Assembly: GCA_963743595.1 (NCBI GenBank)
Contig: CAVURW010000051.1
Coordinates: forward strand, 1-14,206
Direction: 5' to 3'
Length of the DNA stretch: 14,206 nt
Source of the DNA: CAVURW01 sp963743595
GTDB taxonomy: Bacteria > Verrucomicrobiota > Verrucomicrobiia > Methylacidiphilales > UBA1321
Shown here: positions 1 to 6,960 of the stretch, piece after piece
Numbering within the stretch: position 1 is the first letter of the stretch
Layout of the letters: every line of letters begins with the position of its first letter
Translations under genes and position numbers: made by a program
Notes under the pieces: model-generated
What the model saw: only the letters and a program-made list of their open reading frames with translations
What the model was told of the DNA's origin: nothing
Database searches by the model: none

Positions 1-125
1 ATACATACATACATACATACATGCACACGTACATACATACATACATGCATACCTACATGCATGCATGCATACATACATACATAGATGCATACATACATAC
101 ATAAAGCATACATACATGCATCCAT
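1..125. repeat. Degenerate ATAC/ACAT tetranucleotide tract
   Basis: The first ~125 bases are an imperfect tandem array of a 4-base unit (ATAC/ACAT, with GCAT variants), interrupted by substitutions near 23-30, 51-54 and 101-107. On the minus strand the unit is TATG, which has no stop in any frame and reads as repeated Tyr-Val-Cys-Met. The array runs off the window edge, so its full length is unknown. Tetranucleotide tracts can be slippage-prone contingency loci in restriction-modification genes, but this one is too degenerate to be sure of that. Confidence 0.9.
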
Positions 126-131
126 ACACGT

Positions 132-323
132 TAACCCTTCGGCGATTTTTTGAATGATGGTGCAGAGCTTGGCGTTGCGCTCTTCGTATTTCTTGCCGAG
201 CTTGTCCGACGCCAGATTGATCTCGGAAAACAGGCCTTGGAAAGTGCTTTGGAAGGACTCCGTCTCGATATATTTGAATGCTGCTTGCAGCGTGTTGAGC
301 AGTTCCCCATTCTGCGTGCGGGC
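132..323 (-). pseudogene. hsdM: Type I restriction-modification methylase (HsdM) fragment
   Basis: A minus-strand frame without an ATG encodes about 60 residues typical of the N-terminal helical part of HsdM, the adenine-methyltransferase subunit of type I restriction systems. Visible pieces in order are GELLNTLQAAFKYIETESFQ, STFQGLFSEINLASDKLGKK and YEERNAKLCTIIQKIAEGL. In the family, GLF, the S-x-(K/R)-LG turn and RN-x-(K/R)-L are conserved and lie just before the methylase domain. Both ends are lost. On the 5' side the homology stops where an IS110 transposase fragment begins on the other strand (near 315-335). On the 3' side, after IAEGL, the frame runs with no stop into the tetranucleotide tract instead of the expected methylase domain. 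The frame itself stays open to base 1. The family call is firm; function is lost unless the rest continues beyond the window. Confidence 0.75.
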
Positions 324-327
324 CAGA

Positions 328-501
328 TTGGCAATGCTGAGCGAGCAGATCGCTGAGTGCAACGACCGGATCGAAACGCTGGCGCAGCAGAGTTATCCGC
401 AGGTGGCGCTGCTGAAACAGAATCAAGGGCGTGGGCACACTGATCGCGCCGACGTTTCTGCTGACGCTGGAAGATCCGCATCGCTTCCGCAAGAGCCTGA
501 C
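328..501 (+). mobile_element. IS110-family transposase remnant (frameshifted)
   Basis: Two adjacent plus-strand frames together give a stretch typical of the C-terminal (transposase_20) part of IS110/IS116/IS902 transposases. The first frame reads LSEQIAECNDRIETLAQQSY then PQVALLKQ. After a one-base shift near 420 the second reads IKGVGTLIAPTFLLTL then EDPHRFRKS. The helix-hairpin-helix-like KGVG-T-L-x-A segment and the EDP-x-RF-x-KS segment are family hallmarks. The normal continuation (RDVG, then LGLRP) is absent; the second frame stops at 539-541. The N-terminal DEDD nuclease half and the catalytic Ser region are missing, so this is a dead fragment, not a mobile element. It lies head-on against the HsdM fragment. 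Confidence 0.75.
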
Positions 502-541
502 TCCTATGATGCCGTTAATTCCATCGCCCGGAAATCCATAG

Positions 542-1121
542 ATTCGCCGGATTCCCCAATCATTTATGCGTTGAATCAAGAAGTCGCTGACAGTCTGGCT
601 CATGAGTTCCTCTCCCTTTAGGGCAACCCTCGCAGGTCTTGTGCCCTGCTCATTCGACTCGCAATTCCTAAGCGCGCTCGCTCTAAACACCTGGACTTAC
701 TTAATTTGCGAACCGATAAAAATCACGGCGAAACGCAAAAGTGATCCACGCCGAATGTGAACCTGCAATCACGTTTTCTCCTTGCTTGTACTTGTTCCGA
801 CGAATATCTCGAAATGACGGGAGGCCACTGTATATCGTCCGCAACGGTAACTACGCCCCAAATTGCTTCACCAACGAATTCCGCGTATCATCGAAATACA
901 GCGGCAGTGCGAACCCTTGCCAGATTTGCATTCGATTCCAAAATACGTAGATCCCAGAAGCCGTAGTGCATCGAAAGAGTTATTAGCGTCCATTTTTAAT
1001 AAGCATTTGCATATAGCGTGCCGTGGCAAAACCGGCGCTTGGCGGCGACAAGATTAACCATAACTTTTGATACCTTCGACCGAAATTAGCTTTTGTTGCT
1101 GCCGTCACCACGTACACTGCG
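542..1121. other. 580 bases with no recognisable gene
   Basis: Several short overlapping ORFs occur here (for example plus-strand frames at 741-966 and 863-1057), but none has a convincing start, family motif or protein-like composition. The stretch around 740-790, which reads GTGGATCACTTTTGCG on the minus strand, resembles terminal-type sequence of some insertion elements to my eye. I cannot confirm this and found no matching partner repeat. It is probably intergenic or decayed DNA next to the IS110 remnant. Confidence 0.5.
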
Positions 1122-1602
1122 GTGAAAACTATGCGTTCGTCCATCGACCATATACAAGTTCTTGTAATCGAGGATAACCCTGTCGATCAGGAAGTTCTCA
1201 GGCGCGAACTGAGAAACACGAGCTTTAACGACCATATCCTTTTCCTCGCTGAGCCACTAAAGGCGTTGGCGAAGTTGCAGGCGCCTGATGACACTCTTAA
1301 ATCGAATCTTTTGGCTGTCTTCCTAGACATTAACCTCCCTGGGATCAGTGGCCTCGAATTCTTGGCGATTATGCGTTCCATTACGGGCCTGGAAACTCTG
1401 CCTGTTATCGTTATGACCGGCTTTCCTTCGCCCGATGTCATAGCCAAATGTCAGCGAATTACGAGCCCTTGCAGTGGTGGAAAAGCCGGTGCGTTTGTCA
1501 AAATTCGCCACCGCACTTGCGGAGATTTTTCATTCAGTGCCAGGGGATCGCAATGCAAGTTCCTCCGCCAAGAACGTCCCTGTTATTATTGCGAGACATT
1601 GA
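1122..1602 (+). pseudogene. Rcp1-type single-domain response regulator, one frameshift
   Basis: A receiver-domain protein that would accept phosphate from a histidine kinase. In the first frame (GTG at 1122, or ATG at 1131) the acidic pocket is VLVIEDNP, the phospho-acceptor is Asp69 in FLDINLPG, and Thr99 is in VIVMTG. The frame then goes wrong after AKCQ. One extra base near 1455 explains it: the next frame reads ELRALAVVEKPVRLSKFATA, with the conserved Lys-Pro, and ends with tga at 1600-1602. Corrected length is about 160 residues, normal for this family, which often sits beside phytochrome-like kinases. No clear Shine-Dalgarno is seen before either start. It is followed by kinase and regulator remnants in the same direction, so it was probably the first gene of a RR-HK-RR operon. 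It is either a decayed gene or a single-base sequence error. Confidence 0.8.
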
Positions 1603-1644
1603 GCTTCGAAAATGGGCTTGGGGTTTCCATTGGGAAACGTGCCT

Positions 1645-1815
1645 CTAGGCCTTGCTGTTACGGGCAAGATGTGCGAATTCATAGCCGTCTAACGGACCAA
1701 GCAAATTAGCCAGATGCTCAATGTCAAACAATGGCGTTTTGATTTGGTATTCGTCTGGAGCCCGACCGAAAAAAATGCCGCCTCCCCCGTAATTGATCCG
1801 GTAGTATGGGAAGGA
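1645..1815 (-). pseudogene. Unrecognised protein C-terminus fragment
   Basis: The minus strand here holds an open frame with natural-looking composition, ending in a tag at 1645-1647. Pieces read YYRINYGGGGIFFGRAPDEY, QIKTPLFDIEHLANLLGPL and DGYEFAHLARNSKA. The frame stays open further upstream (to 1986), but there it is only antisense to the kinase remnant, so the likely real part is below about 1815. The plus strand in the same interval shows no kinase homology. I do not recognise the family. It looks like the 3' end of a foreign gene joined to the kinase remnant, separating the kinase from the first regulator. It could also be a chance open frame. Confidence 0.35.
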
Positions 1816-1835
1816 GGAACGTGAGCTGGTCGTCC

Positions 1836-2380
1836 GAATTAATTTCCAAGGCTGCCGAACGACTGGATGTCCTAATTCAAGATGTGTTGACTTACAGCAA
1901 GGTGAGCAAGGACCAACAGGCAATTGTTCCGGTCGATTTGGACGAACTCGTGAACGATATATCTGACTCGATATCCCACCTTTCAAAGCTCTCGTGCCAA
2001 ATTTGATGTCAAGCGTCCTCTGGAAGCCGTTCTAAGACATCCGTCGGTCCTAACTCAAGTCGTGTCGAATCTTCTAACGAATGCGGTCAAGTTTGTTCCG
2101 AAAGACCACACAGCTGAAATCAAGATATGGACGGAGTCCAAGGATTTAACTGTTAAATTATGGATTGCGGATAACGGAATCGGGATCGACGCCAGTAATC
2201 ACGATCGAATATTTGAAATGTTCGAGCAAGTGGATGGCAGAGAAATTTGGAGGCACGGGGATGGGCCTCGCGATAGCCAAGAAAGCTGTTGAAAATATGC
2301 AGGGCTGGATTGGAGTTGACTCGAGCCTCGGCAATGGAACAAAAATGTGGATCGAACTTCTAAAAGCACGTAACAGATGA
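1836..2380 (+). pseudogene. Histidine kinase remnant, 5' truncated and frameshifted
   Basis: The remains of a sensor histidine kinase. The first piece, ELISKAAERLDVLIQDVLTY, is the second dimerisation helix (the segment after the phospho-accepting His). The H-box and any sensor region are missing. After a one-base shift around 1960-1980 the frame gives AKFDVKRPLEAV, the N-box QVVSNLLTNAVKFVP, and the G1 box IADNGIGID. After a second shift near 2240 it gives the G2 box FGGTGMGLAIAKKAV and the end GNGTKMWIELL. The stop (tga 2378-2380) overlaps the ATG of the next regulator by four bases, the usual coupling in such operons. The ATP-binding motifs are intact in sequence but spread over three frames. 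No functional kinase can be made from this DNA as written. Confidence 0.8.
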
Positions 2381-2792
2381 GCCCCTATTCACGCCCGGTT
2401 CTTGTAGTGGAAGATAATCCAGACGATCTCTTTATCTTGCAACGATGCTTCAAATTGGCAGGCGTAAAAAACGAGCTCCGTCATCTGGAAAATGGTCAGT
2501 TGGCGATTGATTACCTAATGGGTTTGGAGCTTTTTGCCGATCGAACGGCTCATCCACTTCCTACCTTCCAGTGAAAACTGGATTCGAGGTGCTTTCCACG
2601 ATAAGGCAACAGCCAATTCTCAAAAGAGTTGTTATCGCAGTTCTTTCTTCCTCCTCTGAACTAAACGATATCGCTCTAGCTTACGATCTCGGTGCCAACG
2701 CCTATATGGTGAAACCGAGCTCCAGTGAAAAACTCACGGAGTTGGTCGGGTCACTTGAAGCATTTTGGCTAAAGCATAACAAATTCGCCTGA
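2377..2792 (+). pseudogene. Response regulator lacking its phospho-acceptor segment
   Basis: A receiver-domain regulator in two frames. The first frame (ATG 2377) reads VLVVEDNPDDLFILQRCF and NGQLAIDYLMGLELF, then PLPTF, and stops at 2572-2574. The second resumes with LPVKTGFEVLSTIRQ and continues with VVIAVLSSSSELNDIALAYD and the conserved Lys in YMVKPSSSEKL, ending at 2792. In this Rcp1-like family the text between PLPTF and LPVKTG should be about seven residues with the phospho-acceptor (typically ILLDLK). Here it is missing, so the fault is a deletion of about 20 bases, not a simple indel. The short CTTCC-like sequence at 2565-2569 could be the deletion joint. Even with frame correction the protein could not be phosphorylated normally. 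It was the last gene of the decayed RR-HK-RR operon. Confidence 0.8.
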
Positions 2793-2919
2793 TGGCTTTT
2801 TCGTTTTGCGAATGTCCTCATTTCTCCGCTAATACTTACCTTGAGGAACGAGAAAAAGAGTTTCCAGACTGCACCCATCCTCTACGCTCCCCAACGATAA
2901 ATTAAAGAAAAGGAAGCGC

Positions 2920-3165
2920 ATGCATTATGCTGTACGGAAAGTGTTGCGTAAAAACTCGAGTAAGCTCCACTTGGACGGTGTTTCATGTGTTGAACAAGAT
3001 GAAGTTCGATTGGCCCGGAAGTCCATAGTCGCTATTTCTATTACATTCTCAGGACCGATGCCCTCTCGTTTTCGAGTAGTTGCTCAGCTAATTAGCGATA
3101 AATACTGGAGCGGCACTGATCCTACCCTTCCGAAGCGTGAGCCGTGGCCAAAATGGGAACATTAG
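2920..3165 (+). CDS. Doubtful small ORF, 81 aa
   Basis: An open frame preceded by AGGAAG three bases before the ATG, which is a little close for a ribosome binding site. The product is basic with no motif, signal peptide or membrane segment that I can see. Its 3' end overlaps the end of the DUF892 gene on the other strand by about 44 bases. It fills the gap between the decayed regulator and the katE operon. It may be a chance ORF. Confidence 0.2.
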   Translation: MHYAVRKVLRKNSSKLHLDGVSCVEQDEVRLARKSIVAISITFSGPMPSRFRVVAQLISDKYWSGTDPTLPKREPWPKWEH

Positions 3166-3637
3166 CTTTGGCTAAGATATCGTCCGTTGCCACTTCTTCA
3201 CTAAGGGTCTCCGAAAGAAGTTTCAATACGTGTGCCAACTGGAGAACTCGAGCGAGGTCACACGCACCCGTATAAGCGGCGATTTCGTAATGCTCAACCC
3301 GCCGAGCTGCGGCAATAAGCATCACGTCCTTCATTTCGGGCGTCGCCGCCTCGTCGATCGTTTCTTGCCCTTCCTCAACCAAGCCCGCCGTGGCAGCACA
3401 CTTCTTGCCGGTGGGTGCAACTCCGAGCTCACCACAAATATTCTTGAGTCGTTCAACATGCCCTTCGGTCTGCATAAGGTGATGTTCAAAACCCTTCTTC
3501 AATTCAGGCGACGTCGCAGCTTTCGCGAGTTTAGGCAGTGCTTTTGTTATCTGAACTTCGGCACTGTAGAGGTCGCGGAGTTGGTCAATGAGGACTTCTT
3601 TAAGAGTAGATGTTTCCTGGCGTGTTTCTTTAGACAT
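3122..3637 (-). CDS. DUF892 ferritin-like protein (YciE/YciF type)
   Basis: A 171-residue all-helical protein of the DUF892 family, close to the usual family length of about 165. The family has a ferritin-like four-helix fold and is generally linked to stress responses; its biochemical role is not settled. Recognisable segments are LIDQLRDLYSAEVQI (residues 16-30), the TEGHVERL segment (57-64), VEHYEIAAY (114-122) and LSETLSEEVATDDIL (141-155). The Glu and His residues in these helices (E27, E58/H60, E115/H116/E118, E143/E147) are where a di-iron site is expected. The start lies 20 bases after the katE stop with only weak Shine-Dalgarno character, so it is probably translated from the katE transcript. 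The pairing suggests joint use under oxidative or desiccation stress (inference). Confidence 0.9.
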   Translation of the reverse strand: MSKETRQETSTLKEVLIDQLRDLYSAEVQITKALPKLAKAATSPELKKGFEHHLMQTEGHVERLKNICGELGVAPTGKKCAATAGLVEEGQETIDEAATPEMKDVMLIAAARRVEHYEIAAYTGACDLARVLQLAHVLKLLSETLSEEVATDDILAKANVPILATAHASEG

Positions 3638-3657
3638 AATTGTTTTTTCTGTTAGTT

Positions 3658-5796
3658 TTAAGCGGAGATTTTATCTGTTTTGCGTCCGTGAAAACGGTGG
3701 CTAGCAATCGCTTTGAGAAAGGGTGCTATCAGATTGGCAACCTCTTTTTCAAGGCTCACACCCTCGTTGGCGGCGGCGGCGTTCGAAACCAGATCTCCAA
3801 GCTGGCTCACGGCCACAAGCTCGATTCCATCGCCAGAAGCTCCGATTGGTTTACCGTGCTTGTAAGCCTCGTCGATAAATCGAATGGCGTCCGGCATCTC
3901 CTCAAGCATCTCAACGCTCTCCTTGCCGCCGGGGACGTAGATGGCATCGAATAACACTGAGCTACAGTTCGCAAATGTCTTGCTTGCACAAATAAATCCG
4001 CCCACGCCTTCGACAGGACCCAGATGAGGACCCACTACCTCGAAGCACGTCGATTCTCCTGCCAGGGCTGCCTTCAGCGCCTGAATCTCTGAAATGGCAA
4101 CACCTTTCGCAACGAGTATCGCCACCTTTCGGCCTTTAGCCATTTTCGGTTGGTCTTGTTCCATACTCAGCCCCTTTGACTTCAGAAGTCCGCCTGAGGC
4201 ACTGGTGGGTGTCGTCGCCTCAGCGAGGAGAGCGGCTTGATCTGGAACATCTGCGGTGCCTTTGGGATTAGTAGTTGCGATTCCCACAACTTTTTCACCG
4301 ATTGCCCGCCCGACCTGAGCGGCAAGAACCTCGTTGATTTGATTGAGATGCCCCATCATCCGCTGGCGTACTTCAAGGGTTTCGACCTTGCTCAGCTCGA
4401 ACTGAAGCGCTTTGACGATGTGCTCTTTCTCAGCGGCCGTCATGCTATTCCAAAACAGACGCGCTTGCCCATAATGATCATCAAAGCTAGGGCTGCGTTC
4501 GCGGATCTTTGCGCCCGCCATTCGCTCAGGAAAACTGACAAAGCCGGGCTTTGGCTCTACCTCCTCCATTTTATGCCCATCGAGGGAAGCTGGGGCGTAA
4601 GAGACTCGCCCCCTGTTGATCGTCGTGCGCATGTGTCCATCACGCTGATTGTTCGAGAAGGGACAAACCGGACGATTGATCGGCAACTCATGAAAATTAG
4701 TTGAACCGAGCCGACTCAATTGTGTGTCTTGGTACGAAAACGTCCGCCCCTGGAGTAGTGGGTCGTCGCTGAAATCGATACCAGGGACAATGTTTGTCAC
4801 CATAAATGCGACCTGCTCTGTTTCGGCGAAGTAATTGTCGGGATTTCGATCCAGCGTCATCTTGCCCACGCGCTCAACCGGAACGAGGTCTTCCGGCCAT
4901 AATTTTGTGGCATCCAATACGTCGAAATCGAACCTTTCCTCATCCTCCTGGGGCAGAATCTGGAGCCCGAGTTCCCACTCGAAGAAATTACCCTGCGCTA
5001 TTGAGTCGAACATATTTCTACGGTGAAAATCGGGGTCTTGTCCGGCAATTTTGACCGCTTCATCCCAGACCAAAGAGTGAACGCCCAGCAGTGGCTTCCA
5101 GTGGAATTTTACGAAATGAGACTTGCCCTTAGCGTTAATCAACCGATACGTATGCACCCCAAATCCTTCCATCATCGAGAACGAGCGAGGAATCGCCCGG
5201 TCACTCATGATCCACATGAGCATGTGCATCGATTCCGGGGTTAAGGAGAGGAAATCGTAAAACGTATCGTGAGCGCTGGAAGCTTGGGGAATCTCGTTAT
5301 TCGGTTCCGGCTTCACGGCATGAATTAGGTCGGGGAATTTGATCGCATCTTGGATAAAGAAGACGGGAATGTTGTTACCCACTAGATCCCAATTGCCTTC
5401 CTGCGTATAGAATTTTACAGCAAATCCACGGACATCACGTGCCGTGTCTGCCGAGCCACGTGAACCCGCAACCGTTGAAAACCGAACGAAAACTGGCGTC
5501 TGAACGCTGGTGTCCGTAAGAACTTTGGCGGTCGTGAGGTGTGATAGCGATTTGTAGAGGCGAAAGTGGCCGTGAGCTGCCGCACCTCTGGCATGCACGA
5601 CCCGTTCGGGAATGCGTTCATGATCGAAATGCATAATCTTTTCGCGAAGTACAAAGTCCTCCAACAGGGCAGGTCCGCGGACGCCCGCTTTTAGCGAATT
5701 CTGATCGGTGCTGATCGGAACCGAATGATTGGTCGTCATCGGCGAGTGATCTTCAGTAGTGTCTTTCAATAAGGCCTTGTCTTTTTCGTTCTTCAT
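3658..5796 (-). CDS. katE: Large-subunit monofunctional catalase (HPII type)
   Basis: A heme catalase that converts hydrogen peroxide to water and oxygen in the cytoplasm. At 712 residues it belongs to the large-subunit (clade 2) group; E. coli HPII has 753. The core begins at about residue 27 (DQNSLKAGVRGPALLEDF). The catalytic His68 is in RVVHARGAAAHG, Asn141 in WDLVGNNIPVFF, and the proximal heme ligand Tyr355 in RTFSYQDTQLSRLG. These sit exactly 60 residues below E. coli His128, Asn201 and Tyr415. Residue 332 is Met (EQVAFMVTNIVPG), where HPII has His392, the partner of the His-Tyr crosslink. Residues ~555-690 form the C-terminal class I amidotransferase-like (DJ-1/PfpI fold) domain, with GRKVAILVAKGV and IYVPGGKESVEML. 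The frame is intact, and the DUF892 gene follows 20 bases downstream. No clear promoter is visible in the ~250 bases upstream. Confidence 0.97.
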   Translation of the reverse strand: MKNEKDKALLKDTTEDHSPMTTNHSVPISTDQNSLKAGVRGPALLEDFVLREKIMHFDHERIPERVVHARGAAAHGHFRLYKSLSHLTTAKVLTDTSVQTPVFVRFSTVAGSRGSADTARDVRGFAVKFYTQEGNWDLVGNNIPVFFIQDAIKFPDLIHAVKPEPNNEIPQASSAHDTFYDFLSLTPESMHMLMWIMSDRAIPRSFSMMEGFGVHTYRLINAKGKSHFVKFHWKPLLGVHSLVWDEAVKIAGQDPDFHRRNMFDSIAQGNFFEWELGLQILPQEDEERFDFDVLDATKLWPEDLVPVERVGKMTLDRNPDNYFAETEQVAFMVTNIVPGIDFSDDPLLQGRTFSYQDTQLSRLGSTNFHELPINRPVCPFSNNQRDGHMRTTINRGRVSYAPASLDGHKMEEVEPKPGFVSFPERMAGAKIRERSPSFDDHYGQARLFWNSMTAAEKEHIVKALQFELSKVETLEVRQRMMGHLNQINEVLAAQVGRAIGEKVVGIATTNPKGTADVPDQAALLAEATTPTSASGGLLKSKGLSMEQDQPKMAKGRKVAILVAKGVAISEIQALKAALAGESTCFEVVGPHLGPVEGVGGFICASKTFANCSSVLFDAIYVPGGKESVEMLEEMPDAIRFIDEAYKHGKPIGASGDGIELVAVSQLGDLVSNAAAANEGVSLEKEVANLIAPFLKAIASHRFHGRKTDKISA

Positions 5797-6061
5797 ATTT
5801 TCGAGTTACTGCGAAAGCTTTGCATCGTTCGCGCCAAAATCACTGGAAAACAGGGATGCTCTTCGTAAATGCTCGCAGACTATGTTCTTAATTTTGGTTT
5901 TCCGCTGGTGTGTCATTTCAAAACGCCAATATTTGCTTGAAAGAGTCTGGCAATTTGCGTGGATTGTTAACCAGCTACGCCCCACACAAGTTCCGCCGAA
6001 CAAAGAGGTCTCGAGGCATGGATTCTGAACGGAAGTAAGCCCACCGTTTGTCAAAAGCTAA

Positions 6062-6818
6062 TTCGGAGACGATGTCGAGCTTTGGTCTCAAAATGTCAGA
6101 CCGCTGAATGATCGATTTCCCAATATAGCCGACGCAATTTCCGACTGCCTCTGAGACGTGCTGTTTTCGACGGCGAAGTTTGCGCACTCGATGCTGCGGG
6201 CCGAAGCTCATTTCAGCTGTTGCAAAATCAGGCTGAAACGCCAAACGCCTTGGTCTACTACCTCTTTGATCTTCTTGTTGAAGGTAAAAACGACTTGCGA
6301 TGATTGCCACTTCTTGAACGCAAAGCCCGTCTCGAAAAGATCATGAAAAGCGCCGACGATCCGTTACGCCGCTCCCTTCTTTGACGACAATCCCCATGCG
6401 ATCCTCGCCAAAATGAAAGCGGTGGGGTGTGGAGGGTTCCGTCGCTAAACACAAAAGCTCTCGCTACGAATACGGACAGCGAAGTTCCCAATGGGTGAAA
6501 ATCAAATTCCAAAAATCACAGGAATTCGTAATTGCTGTATACACGTTGCCGAAGAAATCGCGCCGGTATTTTTGTGCGCTCATTCTCAACTATCACGATG
6601 GGCCGCGGCTGGTTTACGCCGGACGGGTTGGAACGGGATTCAACGAGAAATCGCTGCAAGGGATTTTCGAGCAGCTGAAAAAACTCGAAATCGAACAGCC
6701 GCAGATTGAAGACCTGAAAGAACCATCGGGCCGTTGGAGGGTCAAGAGCTGGAAGCCCTCCGACATCCGCTGGGTAAAACCTAAGCTGGCCGCTCAAGAT
6801 CCGGGTAAAAGTGCTTAA
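6062..6818 (+). pseudogene. ligD: LigD-type ATP-dependent DNA ligase domain, decayed
   Basis: Pieces of the ligase domain of a non-homologous end-joining ligase, spread over several frames. In order they are: DDVELWSQN and LNDRFPNIADAISD (6068-6151); then VFDGEVCALDAAGRSSFQLL and ALVYYLFDLLVEGKNDLR, ended by an in-frame tga at 6301-6303; then LPLLERKARLEKIM; a shift at ~6361-6380 giving DDNPHAILAKMKAVG; a one-base insertion at ~6430 giving EGSVAKHKSSRYEYGQRSS; then WVKIKFQKSQEFVIAVYTLP and YAGRVGTGFNEKSL. The VAK-x-K and WVKIK segments correspond to motifs IV and V of nucleotidyl transferases. The adenylated-Lys motif (E-x-K-x-D-G) that should lie near 6030 is not recognisable. The protein stops after WVKPKLAAQ, where the family normally continues with VKF-EWT. 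No polymerase or phosphoesterase domain and no ku gene is seen. Non-functional as written. Confidence 0.85.
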
Positions 6819-6960
6819 ACGAGCTGGCGACCTTATTCTCAACGTCGTAATCGAGTCGCTGAACCTGGAGACCTTTTGCATGATAATATTCGTTGATGGC
6901 TACAGCGACGGTCGTGCCAGCGAAGTCATCCGGGAGTCGACACATTGGTCGGATTGACAT
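6781..6960 (-). CDS. Unrecognised 59-aa ORF directly after the DUF72 stop
   Basis: This open frame starts at an ATG that follows the DUF72 stop with no gap (TAG-ATG on the minus strand) and is in the same frame as it. The product contains PDDFAGTTVAVAINEYYHAK, GLQVQRLDYDVENKVASS and FKHFYPDLERPA. The composition is protein-like, with alternating charged and hydrophobic residues, no membrane segment and a mostly helical look. An internal ATG at 6945 would give 54 residues. No Shine-Dalgarno is seen, so translation would depend on termination-reinitiation, or the ORF could be a lost C-terminal extension of the DUF72 gene behind a stop. Its 3' end overlaps the ligD remnant on the other strand. 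I do not recognise the family. Confidence 0.4.
   Translation of the reverse strand: MSIRPMCRLPDDFAGTTVAVAINEYYHAKGLQVQRLDYDVENKVASSFKHFYPDLERPA

Noticed and set aside
1..125. CRISPR array
   Set aside because: The repeats are contiguous 4-base units with no spacers.
131..621. Open frames 131-481 (minus) and 154-621 (plus) as real genes
   Set aside because: They mix frames: the true similarity is HsdM in another minus frame below ~323 and IS110 transposase in two plus frames above ~328.
3230..3954. Plus-strand ORFs over DUF892 and the katE 3' end
   Set aside because: Antisense shadows with Cys/Phe-rich, unnatural composition.
4237..5244. Plus-strand ORFs inside katE
   Set aside because: They are antisense shadows of a 712-residue intact catalase with all catalytic residues.
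5797..6054. katE promoter or OxyR-type operator
   Set aside because: I looked for -35/-10 pairs and dyads upstream of katE and found only weak, unspaced partial matches.
5975..6310. Minus-strand 111-aa ORF
   Set aside because: It is antisense to readable LigD ligase motifs on the plus strand.
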